Shown: positions 5,823 to 14,377, counted from the stretch's first letter. The stretch: 21,285 bases of DNA from Clostridiales bacterium (GCA_012512355.1 JAAZEI010000203.1:1-21285), one strand, 5' to 3'. Notes: generated by a model from the letters alone, not told the origin. Translations and numbers: made by a program.

Positions 5823-6784
5823 CGTTCCTCTCTGAAGAAATTGACACCGCAGCCTGCAGGCTGCTGATGTTCACGCTTTTGTTTAATGCTGGAGAATATC
5901 AGGACAAGGCAGGTAACGATAAAAGGCAGCATGGAGAAGAGGGCGCCGGGAATATCAATGATATTCTTTGGGATATATAGCCGCAGCACGCTGAGAGCAC
6001 CGAAGATGAGTGCTCCAAAGATAGCTCTTGTCGGACTCCAGGAAGAGAAGATGACCAGTGCCAGCGCGATCCATCCCTGTCCGCCGATAATGTTGGGCTG
6101 CCAGTTGCCTACAGCAGTCACCAGCGATACATATGCACCGCCAAGACCACAGATACCGCCGCCCAAAAGAATGTGGATATATTTGTATTTGCTCACACTA
6201 ATTCCCATAGCATCTGCAGCTGCTGGGTTTTCACCCACTGCGCGCAAATTAAGGCCATGTCGGCTGCGATTAAGATAAATGCTCATACTGACAGATAGAA
6301 TAATAACAAAATAGGTTAAAATAGAATGACTAAACAGCAGTTTCCCAATGACCGGAATATCAGATAAAATACCCATGTCCAAGGGAAGCAAAACGTTTTT
6401 AACTTTGTCAGAGATAAAGACAGTGCCTGCTGCATGACTGTCTTTTATAATTTCACCGATGAAGTTGGCAGCCCCCGTACCAAATATGGTCAGTGTAAGG
6501 CCTGTTACGTTTTGATTTGCCTTTAGGGTGACTGTAATAAAGGCATAGATAGCGGCACCGGCCATGCCTGCTGCAAAAGCAAAGAGCAAAGCCATGGCTG
6601 CGCTGTCAAAAATAAAGCCGCCTAAAAAGCCGAAAATGGCACCCAGATACATCATGCCTTCGACACCCAGGTTAAGGTTTCCGGATTTTTCTATCAGAAT
6701 TTCACCCAGAGTTCCATAGAGAAGAGGGACGCTGGCCAGAACCGCGGCATAAAAGAAGGCTAATAACTGCTGAGCAAACGTCAT
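5819..6784 (-). CDS. BMP-family nucleoside ABC transporter permease (second)
   Basis: This 321-residue integral membrane protein of the BPD_transp_2 type resembles NupQ/YufQ of Bacillus. Visible family features include LGEILIEKSGNLNLGVEGMM near residues 26-45, the cytoplasmic loop GLNLRAVGENPAAADAMGIS, which is the coupling segment that contacts the ATPase, and many hydrophobic segments before a basic, polar tail. With the upstream permease it forms the channel that brings nucleosides across the membrane. Its ATG overlaps the upstream permease stop by four bases (ATGA), and its own stop overlaps the kinase start, so the genes are tightly coupled. The last residues (QPAGCGVNFFREER) are soluble and unusual only in sequence. 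Confidence 0.88.
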   Translation of the reverse strand: MTFAQQLLAFFYAAVLASVPLLYGTLGEILIEKSGNLNLGVEGMMYLGAIFGFLGGFIFDSAAMALLFAFAAGMAGAAIYAFITVTLKANQNVTGLTLTIFGTGAANFIGEIIKDSHAAGTVFISDKVKNVLLPLDMGILSDIPVIGKLLFSHSILTYFVIILSVSMSIYLNRSRHGLNLRAVGENPAAADAMGISVSKYKYIHILLGGGICGLGGAYVSLVTAVGNWQPNIIGGQGWIALALVIFSSWSPTRAIFGALIFGALSVLRLYIPKNIIDIPGALFSMLPFIVTCLVLIFSSIKQKREHQQPAGCGVNFFREER

Positions 6785-7875
6785 GCCTTAACCTCCTTGC
6801 GAACAGCGATGCGGAATCTGATAAAAAATTCACTGCCAAGCACAAAAAACAGGATGATTCCCTGCAGAATATCTGACATGGAGCCGGGAATGCGAAACTC
6901 AGTCTGCATCATGCTGAAGCCTTTTTGCATCACACTAAAGAAAAAAGAGACAATCATGATGCCAAATGGTGAAAGCCTTGAAAGCCAGGCAATGGATACT
7001 GCAGTAAAACCTCGTCCGTTGGCAACTGCATCAGTTAATTGTCTATCGGGTCCGGCAACCTGAAGCATACCAACCAATCCGCAAATACCCGCTGAAATAA
7101 ACATGGTACGCATCACAATGCGTTTGACTGGCATTCCGGCATATCTTGCGGTCATCATATTTTCACCCACAACGCTCAATTCATAGCCCTGTTTCGTGTA
7201 GCGAAGATAGATGAACATCCAAACCACTGCGACAATCATCACAATCCAACCAATGTGCACATTGCCTATGCCGGGAAGGAGTACTTCTGGAAGTCTGGCC
7301 TGTTTTGTAAAACGCGGCATGGAAGCAAAACCGCCTTCGGGGTTGCGCCAGGGTCCTTCACGAAGATAGGTGATAAAATAAAGAACAATATAATTAAGCA
7401 TCAAAGTAAATAAAGTTTCATTTGTACCGTAACGTGTTTTGAAATATGCTGGGATAAGACCCCATAAGCCGCCTGCAATGATGGCAGCAATGGCCATGAC
7501 AAACAGCAGCAAAGGGCTTGGCAGATGATTGTGAAAGTAGGCAAAATAACTGGCAGCGATGGCGCCTGCACATATCTGCCCCTCTGCTCCTATGTTCCAA
7601 AAGCGCATTTTAAAAGCTAAAGCAACCCCCAAAGTAGTCAGACACAAGGGGATCATCAGCTTGACGGTCTCTTTTTGCATGCCGGGGCCGCCAAGTGATC
7701 CCTTCAGCATCGTCCAATAGATGTGAAGAGGGTTAAATCCGAGCATTAAAAGGAAGATTCCCCCGACTCCCAGAGCTCCAAAAACCGCAAACAGCCTAAA
7801 TAGCCAGGTTTGAAAAGTACTCATATCACCCCTTTGGACCAGATGATATCGAGAGAGAGCATAAGTCTTAGGCAT
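6781..7875 (-). CDS. BMP-family nucleoside ABC transporter permease (first)
   Basis: This permease of about 364 residues resembles NupP/YufP. After a short polar N-terminus the first membrane segment begins near residue 26. A GAEGQICAGAIAASYFA region and an ATPase-coupling loop (YELSVVGENMMTARYAGMPV) match the BPD_transp_2 family. It pairs with the downstream permease as a heterodimeric channel. The frame permits ATG 7881, but AAGGAGG directly abuts that codon; ATG 7875 has proper spacing and is chosen. The gene overlaps the end of the ATPase gene by eight bases. Substrate is inferred from neighbours: xpt, the BMP binding protein and a nucleoside-type kinase. Confidence 0.88.
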   Translation of the reverse strand: MPKTYALSRYHLVQRGDMSTFQTWLFRLFAVFGALGVGGIFLLMLGFNPLHIYWTMLKGSLGGPGMQKETVKLMIPLCLTTLGVALAFKMRFWNIGAEGQICAGAIAASYFAYFHNHLPSPLLLFVMAIAAIIAGGLWGLIPAYFKTRYGTNETLFTLMLNYIVLYFITYLREGPWRNPEGGFASMPRFTKQARLPEVLLPGIGNVHIGWIVMIVAVVWMFIYLRYTKQGYELSVVGENMMTARYAGMPVKRIVMRTMFISAGICGLVGMLQVAGPDRQLTDAVANGRGFTAVSIAWLSRLSPFGIMIVSFFFSVMQKGFSMMQTEFRIPGSMSDILQGIILFFVLGSEFFIRFRIAVRKEVKA

Positions 7876-9376
7876 AGGCATCCTCCTTATCTGTTCTCAA
7901 CCCGGCCATCTTCATTCCCAACAAGGCTTTTGTGGCAAATTTGCTGTCGACAATCGCCGTTAATCTGCCTGAAGAAAGAACAGCAATGCGGTCGCATAGC
8001 GAGAGGAGGACATCCAAATCTTCACCAATAAACAGTACAGCAACTCCTTTGAGTTTCTGCTCATTGAGCATGTCGTAAATACGCATACTGGCCCCAATAT
8101 CCAAACCGCGCACAGGATAGGCAGTAATGAGAACTTTTGGAGAAAGACTGATTTCTCTCCCCAGCAATACCTTTTGTACGTTGCCTCCCGATAGTTTCTG
8201 AACAGGTGTATTCAGACCGGGAGTTGAAATATCCAGCCCCTCTATCATCCGGGCAGCTTCGTTTTTAGCGCTTTTTCGATTCAGCAGGATGCCGGGCTGT
8301 TCTCGATAGGTTTTAAGAAGGAGGTTGTCGGGGATGTTCATGCTGCCAACGAGTCCCATCCCCAGCCTGTCTTCAGGGATAAAGGCCATGGAGACGCCGC
8401 GTTTTATAATATCTCTGGGGCTGAGACCATCGATGCGCTTCCCATCAAGCAATATGCTGCCGCCTGATATTTCTTGCAGCCCGGCGATGGCTTCACACAG
8501 TGCTTTTTGTCCGGAACCAGCTACTCCCGCCACCCCTAAAATTTCGCCTGCATGAAGCTGGAAGCTGACAGACTGCAGTTCTTTTTGTCCATCAGCCGCG
8601 GTGATGCTCAGTTGATGCACGTCAAGGATCGTATCACCGGTTTTGGCCAATGCTCGTTTAATCTGCAAGTCAACTTGACGGCCGACCATCATTTGGGTCA
8701 GCACAAACCGATCAGCCTTGGCTGTGTCTATTGAGCCTACATTGACACCCTTGTGTAAAACCGCCACACGATCAGAGATATTCATGACCTCTTCAAGTTT
8801 GTGCGTGATAATTACTATAGCTTTCCCATCCTCTTTCATGGCTCGGAGAATTTTGAACAAACTCTCGATTTCTTGAGGGGTGAGAACCGCTGTTGGTTCA
8901 TCCAGTATCAGAATATCCGCGCCTCGTGTTAACACTTTGAGTATTTCCACAGATTGTTTCTCAGAAACTGACATGTTATAGATTTTTTTATCCAGGTCTG
9001 TTTTTAATCCTAATTTCTTACAGACTTCGTCGGGCGAAAATGCCTGATTATTACGTTGACCAAGCTGGATGTTCTCTCTGGCGGTGAATAAATCCACCAG
9101 TTTAAAATGCTGGTGTATCATGCCAATTCCAAGATTAATGGCATCTTTTGGTGAACGGATGTTAACCGCTTTTCCTTTAATAAATATATTTCCCTCATCA
9201 GGCTGATAAATACCCGAGAGCATATTCATCAAAGTGGTTTTGCCTGAGCCGTTTTCACCCAATAAGGCCAAAATCTCTCCTGAATGAACATCAAGGTTGA
9301 TATGGTCATTGGCCTTGACCGTGCCAAAGGTTTTAGTAAGTCCTATGAGCTGTATGGCGGGCATGTCATGCTTCAC
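7868..9376 (-). CDS. Nucleoside ABC transporter ATPase with two NBDs
   Basis: This protein of about 502 residues carries two ABC domains in one chain, as in NupO, RbsA and MglA. The first has an intact Walker A (GENGSGKTT, near residue 40), a variant signature (MSVSEKQSVEIL in place of LSGGQ) and Walker B (ILILDEPTAVLTP). The second has a degenerate Walker A (GVAGSGQKALCEA) but a proper signature (LSGGNVQKVLLGRE) and a weak Walker B region (VLITAYPVRGLDIGA). One active and one degenerate site is normal for this class. It powers the two downstream permeases. GTG 9376 follows AAAGGA by eight bases and is preferred over TTG 9394, ATG 9385 (which abuts the site) and ATG 9364. Confidence 0.9.
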   Translation of the reverse strand: MKHDMPAIQLIGLTKTFGTVKANDHINLDVHSGEILALLGENGSGKTTLMNMLSGIYQPDEGNIFIKGKAVNIRSPKDAINLGIGMIHQHFKLVDLFTARENIQLGQRNNQAFSPDEVCKKLGLKTDLDKKIYNMSVSEKQSVEILKVLTRGADILILDEPTAVLTPQEIESLFKILRAMKEDGKAIVIITHKLEEVMNISDRVAVLHKGVNVGSIDTAKADRFVLTQMMVGRQVDLQIKRALAKTGDTILDVHQLSITAADGQKELQSVSFQLHAGEILGVAGVAGSGQKALCEAIAGLQEISGGSILLDGKRIDGLSPRDIIKRGVSMAFIPEDRLGMGLVGSMNIPDNLLLKTYREQPGILLNRKSAKNEAARMIEGLDISTPGLNTPVQKLSGGNVQKVLLGREISLSPKVLITAYPVRGLDIGASMRIYDMLNEQKLKGVAVLFIGEDLDVLLSLCDRIAVLSSGRLTAIVDSKFATKALLGMKMAGLRTDKEDAYA

Positions 9377-9446
9377 AAAATACATCCTTTCCAATATGGG
9401 ATAGATAGATTATGCAAAATGAATCGTGAAAAAGCAAGAAAAGCAT

Positions 9447-9475
9447 GAGGCTATCACTCACAGAGCGATAGCCTC
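9447..9475 (-). terminator. Intergenic stem-loop between binding protein and ATPase genes
   Basis: On the minus strand GAGGCTATCGCTC pairs with GAGTGATAGCCTC around a 3-nt loop (13 bp, one G-U), then ATGCTTTTCTT. The T-tract is interrupted, so it may act as a partial terminator or as a 3' mRNA stabiliser giving more binding protein than ATPase. Confidence 0.6.
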
Positions 9476-9489
9476 AAAAAAAGATCGGA

Positions 9490-10596
9490 TTATTTTACAT
9501 CGACACCCTTTACCAGCAAATGAGTCATCAGGCCGCCGGTAATATCATCATCTTCAAGCATGGCGCCTTCGTTCACGACCAGCTCATCAGTATTGCTGTA
9601 GATAGGGCCATAAAAAACATCCCAATCACCGGACAAGATTTTTGCGCGGGCAGCTTCTATTTTTTCAGCAGTGCCTTCCGCCACATTCTTTGACAGGGGA
9701 GAGATATCAACCATATTTTCAGCCAAACCGATAAAATAGTTTTTTGGGACCCATTCGCCTTGAATTCTGTCCTTAACCTGAGCGGTGTAGACGCTTTCCC
9801 AGTGCCATATTGGCGCTGTTAAGTGTGCGTTGGGTGCAATGGAGGTCATGTCCGTGTTATAGCCAACACCGAACTTGTCTTGTTCCTCAGCAGCAACCTG
9901 GGGCATGGCAGAATCTACATGCTGGGCAATCACGTCGCACCCCAGGGAAAGCAATGCTTCAGCTGTTTGTTTTTCAAGGGTGGGATCGCCCCAGGAGTTG
10001 ATGTATTTGACATATACTTTGGCTTCAGGATTGACGCTCTGGATTCCCAGAGCAAAAGCGTTGATGCCGCCATTGACTTCTGCGTTGTCAGGCCAGGCTG
10101 CCACATAACCCACCAAGTTAGACTGGGTTTTTAGACCAGCAGCAATGCCCGAGAGAAACCGAGCCTGGTAGATGCGTCCAAAATAGTTGTTAAAATTGAC
10201 GCCATTATTTTTGTAGCCGGAACAGTGGGAGAAGATAACTTCAGGATATTCATCAGCTACTTCTTCCATATAGTCCATGAAACCCCAGGAATTGCCAAAA
10301 ATAATATGGCATCCCGCGTCCACCAATTCACGCAGAGCGGTTTCACATTCCGAGTTTTCCGCAACATTAAATTTATATAGAACTTGGTCATCACGCAGGT
10401 TTAAAGCTGTTTTCATTCCTTCAATGCCATTGTAATGCGCACCTGAGAAGCCATCATCTTTGGGACCGATAAACACAGCACCCACTTTGATTTCTTCAGA
10501 AGAGATAGGGTCAAAAGTGGATTCAGACAGAGCAGCAGGCAGGATAGCGAGGGCAAGGATAAGGACCAGCATGACGGAAATCAATTTCTTTGACAT
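9490..10596 (-). CDS. BMP-family substrate-binding protein of nucleoside ABC transporter
   Basis: This 368-residue secreted protein has an N-terminal signal peptide (basic SKK, hydrophobic core about residues 6-20, then PAALSES) followed by the BMP fold. The fold begins KVGAVFIGPKDDGFSGAHYN, a typical ligand-site start for PnrA/BmpA/NupN proteins, which bind purine nucleosides. The start ATG 10596 has GGGAGGAATT just upstream; the frame opens at 10608 but has no ribosome binding site there. It lies 18 bp after xpt and before the ATPase, separated from it by a stem-loop. Oddly, no Cys lies near the signal peptide end, so the lipobox that tethers most such proteins in Gram-positive bacteria is missing. 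Confidence 0.9.
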   Translation of the reverse strand: MSKKLISVMLVLILALAILPAALSESTFDPISSEEIKVGAVFIGPKDDGFSGAHYNGIEGMKTALNLRDDQVLYKFNVAENSECETALRELVDAGCHIIFGNSWGFMDYMEEVADEYPEVIFSHCSGYKNNGVNFNNYFGRIYQARFLSGIAAGLKTQSNLVGYVAAWPDNAEVNGGINAFALGIQSVNPEAKVYVKYINSWGDPTLEKQTAEALLSLGCDVIAQHVDSAMPQVAAEEQDKFGVGYNTDMTSIAPNAHLTAPIWHWESVYTAQVKDRIQGEWVPKNYFIGLAENMVDISPLSKNVAEGTAEKIEAARAKILSGDWDVFYGPIYSNTDELVVNEGAMLEDDDITGGLMTHLLVKGVDVK

Positions 10597-10614
10597 AATT
10601 CCTCCCAAAATGGT

Positions 10615-11205
10615 TTATATTTCTCCATCGGTGTTGCGAAAAAGGATGTTACCATCTGATATTTCGTCTATCACCGCCAAAGACAGCAGGGGAAGGCCAA
10701 GAGCACGCAGCTGACTGCCGCCTTGCTGAAAGCCTTTTTCAATGGCGATGCCAATACCTACAAGATTGGCATCTGCTTTTTTTATAATGGCCATCAGGCC
10801 TTTGACTGCCTCTCCATTGGCTAAAAAGTCGTCAATGATCAATACTTTTGAACCTTTGTAGAGATAGCGCAAATCAACGCGAATTACGCAATGATCCCGG
10901 TGGGTAAAACTGTATATCATTTCTTCAGCCATGTCAGGACTTTGATTAAACGCTTTGCTTTTCTTTGCGAATATGACCGGTATATCATGCAGCGCATGAG
11001 CTGTTGCCACAGCCAGAGCGATGCCGGAGGATTCTATGGTTAAAATGAGGTCAGGAGCTTCTTTTCCAAAGCGCAGGGCAAAAGCTTCTCCCAACTTGAA
11101 CAGAAGTTTAGAATCCAAACGATGGTTTAAGAAGCTGTCAACCTTAATAATTCCCGGTTCTATGGTTTGCCCTTTGCTGACAATAGCTTCCTTCAGTGCC
11201 TGCAT
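10615..11205 (-). CDS. xpt: Xanthine phosphoribosyltransferase
   Basis: This 196-residue enzyme converts xanthine and PRPP to XMP in purine salvage. It matches Bacillus Xpt along its whole length, including KVDSFLNHRLD near residues 21-31, LTIESSGIALAVA around 55-67, and the PRPP-binding motif VLIIDDFLANGEAVKGL around 120-136. Late in the protein come GIGIAIEKGFQQGG and a short C-terminus. The start is ATG 11205 after AAGGAGTAAACAAGT. It is the first gene of the nucleoside uptake operon. A sigma-A promoter lies at 11253-11281, leaving a leader of only about 40 nt, too short for the purine riboswitch that controls xpt in Bacillus. Confidence 0.93.
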   Translation of the reverse strand: MQALKEAIVSKGQTIEPGIIKVDSFLNHRLDSKLLFKLGEAFALRFGKEAPDLILTIESSGIALAVATAHALHDIPVIFAKKSKAFNQSPDMAEEMIYSFTHRDHCVIRVDLRYLYKGSKVLIIDDFLANGEAVKGLMAIIKKADANLVGIGIAIEKGFQQGGSQLRALGLPLLSLAVIDEISDGNILFRNTDGEI

Positions 11206-11252
11206 ACTTGTTTACTCCTTAAAACACGAACATTAAAATGAGATACAAGATT

Positions 11253-11281
11253 ATCATACAGTTTTTGAAATGAGTTTGCAA
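11253..11281 (-). promoter_or_regulatory. Sigma-A promoter of the xpt-nucleoside transport operon
   Basis: On the minus strand: TTGCAA, 17-bp spacer, TATGAT. Transcription should begin near 11246. The leader contains TAATGTTCG (sense strand), whose complement CGAACATTA resembles a PurBox core. Confidence 0.7.
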
Positions 11282-11392
11282 GTGTATTTACAAATATATT
11301 TTTTTGCGTTTGAGCTCTATTTTGAGAAGAATGCTCTTCTTTTAGTTTTATCTCTAATGTTTTTTAAATGTATGTATATTTTGGTAAAATAC

Positions 11393-11421
11393 TTGTAAGA
11401 GTTTTTGTTTTGGGATATAAT
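11393..11421 (+). promoter_or_regulatory. Sigma-A promoter of the transhydrogenase operon
   Basis: TTGTAA (11393-11398), 17-bp spacer, TATAAT (11416-11421), about 34 bp before the pntAA start. The 111-bp stretch between this and the divergent xpt promoter is AT-rich and holds a short AGAAGA/TCTTCT inverted repeat (11325-11340). Confidence 0.7.
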
Positions 11422-11454
11422 TGCTCCATATCAATTAAATTGGGGGAAATGAAT

Positions 11455-12612
11455 ATGGTCATAGGTATCCCAAAGGAAATCATGCATGGTGAAAACAGAG
11501 TTTCAGCAACGCCTGACACTTGTGCAAAGATGATAAATGACGGACACACCGTTTTGGTAGAAGCAGGAGCGGGACTTGGTTCTTATTTTCATGATGATGC
11601 TTATGAAGCCGCAGGAGCTATCATAACTCACGATGTAGCATCACTCTACAAAGAGGCAAACCTTATCCTCAAAGTGAAAGAACCGCAGTTTAATGCATCA
11701 CTCAATTCGCATGAAGTGGATCTCATGCATCAGGGTCAGTACCTGATTACATTTATTCATCCGGCATCCCCTGTTAATCACCAGATGGTAAAAGATCTTG
11801 CAAAAAAAGGTGTTATATCACTGACACTTGATGGCGTACCGCGTATTTCCCGGGCGCAGAACATGGATGCTTTAACGTCAATGAGCACCTGTGCAGGGTA
11901 CAAGGGCATATTGATTGCTGCCAACCTCTTGCCTGCCTTTATCCCACAGATCTTCAGCGCTGTTGGCATGATTAAACCCCTTAATGCCCTGGTTATTGGT
12001 ATGGGTGTTGGCGGTTTGCAGGCTCTTGCAACAGCCAAACGCCTTGGTGCGGTAACTTATGCAGTTGATACCCGTGCAGCAGCCCGTGAGCAGGCAGCGA
12101 GTTTGGGCGCTAAGATCATTGATATTAATATTCCAGAAGAACTCGCGCAGGGACAAGGCGGATATGCCAAAAACCTTAGCCCTGAAATGCTCAAACAAGA
12201 GCGAGAGTTAATTGCCGCCCACCTGTCGAAAATGGATATTGTTTTTCTCAGCGCCTTGGTACCGGGCAAATTGGCTCCTGTTATTATTACCAAAGAAATG
12301 GTAGCCACCATGAAGCCGGGGTCTGTTATCGTTGATATCTCTATTGACCAGGGTGGCAACTGTGAATCCACCGTACCTGCGCAAATCGCGGATGAAGGCC
12401 TGGTGCACATCGTGGGTATTAAAAACATCCCCGGAATGCTGCCTGCATCTTCTACCTGGATGTTTGCGCAAAACATCTATAATTTAGTAAAGTATCTCAT
12501 TGTGGATGGACAAATGGTTCTCAACCCTGAAGATGAAATCATTCAAGGGATTCTCACCACCAAAGGTGGCGAAGTAGTTCACGAAGGCGCACGAGAGGCC
12601 ATGGGGATATGA
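11455..12612 (+). CDS. pntAA: NAD(P) transhydrogenase alpha-1 subunit (NAD-binding)
   Basis: This 385-residue cytoplasmic subunit (domain I) binds NAD(H) and exchanges hydride with NADP(H) on PntB. It begins VIGIPKEIMHGENRVSATP, as in the alanine dehydrogenase/PNT family, and has the RISRAQNMDALTSMS loop region, a Rossmann motif GMGVGG at 182-187 and the following AVDTR. Alanine dehydrogenase is closely related, but the two downstream transhydrogenase genes settle the identity; the length matches separate PntAA subunits such as that of Rhodospirillum. ATG 11455 is preferred because GGGGG lies about eight bases upstream; ATG 11449 is too close and the frame open to 11368 covers the promoter. 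Its stop overlaps the next start (ATGA). Confidence 0.93.
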   Translation: MVIGIPKEIMHGENRVSATPDTCAKMINDGHTVLVEAGAGLGSYFHDDAYEAAGAIITHDVASLYKEANLILKVKEPQFNASLNSHEVDLMHQGQYLITFIHPASPVNHQMVKDLAKKGVISLTLDGVPRISRAQNMDALTSMSTCAGYKGILIAANLLPAFIPQIFSAVGMIKPLNALVIGMGVGGLQALATAKRLGAVTYAVDTRAAAREQAASLGAKIIDINIPEELAQGQGGYAKNLSPEMLKQERELIAAHLSKMDIVFLSALVPGKLAPVIITKEMVATMKPGSVIVDISIDQGGNCESTVPAQIADEGLVHIVGIKNIPGMLPASSTWMFAQNIYNLVKYLIVDGQMVLNPEDEIIQGILTTKGGEVVHEGAREAMGI

Positions 12613-12908
12613 GCAGAGAACTCATTCTGATCCTCGTCTTTATAGCTGCTGCCTTGATTGGTTATAAACTCATCAATGCAGTGCCCAGTCTTTTGCATAC
12701 ACCATTGATGTCAGGCATGAATGCCTTAAGCGGTGTTACCATTTTGGGCTGTATGATGGCACTCGGATTCAACTTGGGTTTAGGCTCCAGGGTCATTGGT
12801 ATCATCGGGATTGTATGCGCGACCGTCAATGTGGTCGCAGGTTTCTCCCTGACAGATCGAATGCTCAACATGTTCCATGGCAGCAAGGATGAGGAGAAAA
12901 AGCAATGA
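12609..12908 (+). CDS. pntAB: NAD(P) transhydrogenase alpha-2 subunit (membrane)
   Basis: This 99-residue subunit contributes the first part of the proton channel (domain II). Three membrane segments can be seen, at about residues 5-23, 38-56 and 61-80, with the family's VPSLLHTPLMSGMNALSGV segment between the first two and a charged tail (HGSKDEEKKQ). It overlaps both neighbours by four bases (ATGA), so all three subunits are translationally coupled. A split alpha subunit (PntAA plus PntAB) is the usual arrangement outside enterobacteria. Confidence 0.93.
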   Translation: MSRELILILVFIAAALIGYKLINAVPSLLHTPLMSGMNALSGVTILGCMMALGFNLGLGSRVIGIIGIVCATVNVVAGFSLTDRMLNMFHGSKDEEKKQ

Positions 12909-14332
12909 GTGATTCTCTGTTTTATATTCTTTCGGCTATATTGAGCATGTTGGTGCTTTTGGGCATTCATTGGGGCAGCAAGGTAAGAACGTCGGTTCGC
13001 GGCATCCGCTTGAGTGCGCTGGCTATTCTGCTCGCCATCATCATTGTTTTCATTAAATATAATCTTCTAGGCATCATGGATATTTGGATCGGTCTCGCGA
13101 TCGGTATCGCCATTAGTGTCTATATTACTGCGCGTGTCAAAATGATCGGGATGCCGCAGTTGGTAGGTCTGCTTAACGGCCTTGGAGGCTTAGCTTCAGC
13201 TGCGGCAGCTTTGCTGACGATACAGCATGGTGGAAATATTACTAAATTTGAGTTAATGACTGCTCTCATCGGCCTTGCTGTAGGTGCCTTCACTTTAAGC
13301 GGCAGTTTGGTAGCCGCTGGGAAACTGCACAGAATACTCCCGCAGAAACCCATCGTATTGCCCAGGGGTCAGCTGCTGTTGGGAATGATAGCTTTGCTGA
13401 TGATGGTGCTGATTCTGATACCTATGTTTGCTTCTTCCAATGTAGTGACATATACCTGGCTTTTACTGGCGGTCAGTCTTCTGTTTGGTTTGCTCTTTGC
13501 TCTGCCGGTTGGTGGAGCAGATATGCCCATCACCATTTCTTTGCTTAATTCAACTTCCGGCATTGCCGCTGCGATTACAGGGATGGCTATTGGCAACGTG
13601 CTGTTGGTTTCTGTTGGCGGTATTGTCGGGGCCTCAGGTCTTTTGCTGACTTTAATCATGTGCCGATCCATGAATCGCAAATTGTCCGGTGTCATATTTT
13701 CGCGCAAGCGCATAGATGTACATTCGCTCGATGCATCCGTCAGTATGCCAGAAGATGAGAAGGAATTGACGCCTTTACAGTCCGTGAATATAATGTCTGA
13801 GTCTGTGCCTGTGGCAGCACAGGAAACTGATTTGGCTGATTGGTTAAGTGATGCCAAAAACATCGTCATAATCCCCGGATATGGGATGGCTGTTTCCCAG
13901 GCACAGGAGCTTGTGAAAACTCTGCTTGATAAGCTGGAGCAGGGCGGATGCAAAGTGCGTTTCGCCATTCATCCCGTTGCAGGCCGCATGCCCGGACATA
14001 TGAATGTCCTCTTGGCTGAAGTTGATATTCCCTATGATAAGCTTTTTGAGATGGATGAAATCAACCCTGATATGCACAATGCGGACATCGTTATTGTCAT
14101 TGGCGCAAACGATGTCATCAACCCTGCTGCCAATACGGCACAAGGAACGCCCATTTATGGAATGCCTGTGCTGGATGTCCAAAAAGCAAAGAAGTTGGTC
14201 ATCTGCAATTTTGATAAAAAACCTGGTTATGCCGGGGTGGAAAACCCTTTGTATGATAACAGTCCTAACATCATTCTGCTGCTTGGTGATGCCAAGGATA
14301 GCCTGGAGAAAATCATCCGCCATCTTGGGTAA
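12905..14332 (+). CDS. pntB: NAD(P) transhydrogenase beta subunit
   Basis: This 475-residue protein combines the rest of the proton channel (about residues 1-275, eight or nine membrane segments) with the cytoplasmic NADP(H)-binding domain III (about 310-475). The domain has GYGMAVSQAQ from G325, then FAIHPVAGRMPGHMNVLLAE, YDKLFEMDEIN, VIGANDVINPAA and GYAGVENPLYD. It uses the proton gradient to drive NADPH formation from NADH. One feature differs from well-studied enzymes: where they have Lys-Arg-Ser just before GYAG, this protein has N435-F436-D437 followed by two Lys (438-439). That Lys-Arg pair contacts the 2'-phosphate of NADP in E. coli. The gene ends before the terminator at 14353. Confidence 0.93.
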   Translation: MSDSLFYILSAILSMLVLLGIHWGSKVRTSVRGIRLSALAILLAIIIVFIKYNLLGIMDIWIGLAIGIAISVYITARVKMIGMPQLVGLLNGLGGLASAAAALLTIQHGGNITKFELMTALIGLAVGAFTLSGSLVAAGKLHRILPQKPIVLPRGQLLLGMIALLMMVLILIPMFASSNVVTYTWLLLAVSLLFGLLFALPVGGADMPITISLLNSTSGIAAAITGMAIGNVLLVSVGGIVGASGLLLTLIMCRSMNRKLSGVIFSRKRIDVHSLDASVSMPEDEKELTPLQSVNIMSESVPVAAQETDLADWLSDAKNIVIIPGYGMAVSQAQELVKTLLDKLEQGGCKVRFAIHPVAGRMPGHMNVLLAEVDIPYDKLFEMDEINPDMHNADIVIVIGANDVINPAANTAQGTPIYGMPVLDVQKAKKLVICNFDKKPGYAGVENPLYDNSPNIILLLGDAKDSLEKIIRHLG

Positions 14333-14352
14333 AGGAATGTGACATTGGTTAG

Positions 14353-14377
14353 AAAGGGAGCAGGTGCTCCTTTTTTT
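14353..14377 (+). terminator. Terminator of the transhydrogenase operon
   Basis: AAAGGGAGCA and TGCTCCTTT form a short hairpin with a GG loop, followed by seven T (14371-14377). The T-run overlaps the -35 of the next promoter. Confidence 0.8.

Noticed and set aside
7868..9376. Broken second ATPase domain as a sign of gene decay
   Set aside because: A degenerate second Walker A is normal in the RbsA/MglA/NupO class of double-NBD ATPases.
11206..11380. Purine riboswitch upstream of xpt
   Set aside because: No aptamer-like conserved loops are visible on the minus strand, and a good promoter lies only about 50-75 bp before the start codon.
13369..14323. Long antisense open frames within pntB and pntAA
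   Set aside because: They are shadows of strongly conserved transhydrogenase genes, lack ribosome binding sites and resemble no protein family.
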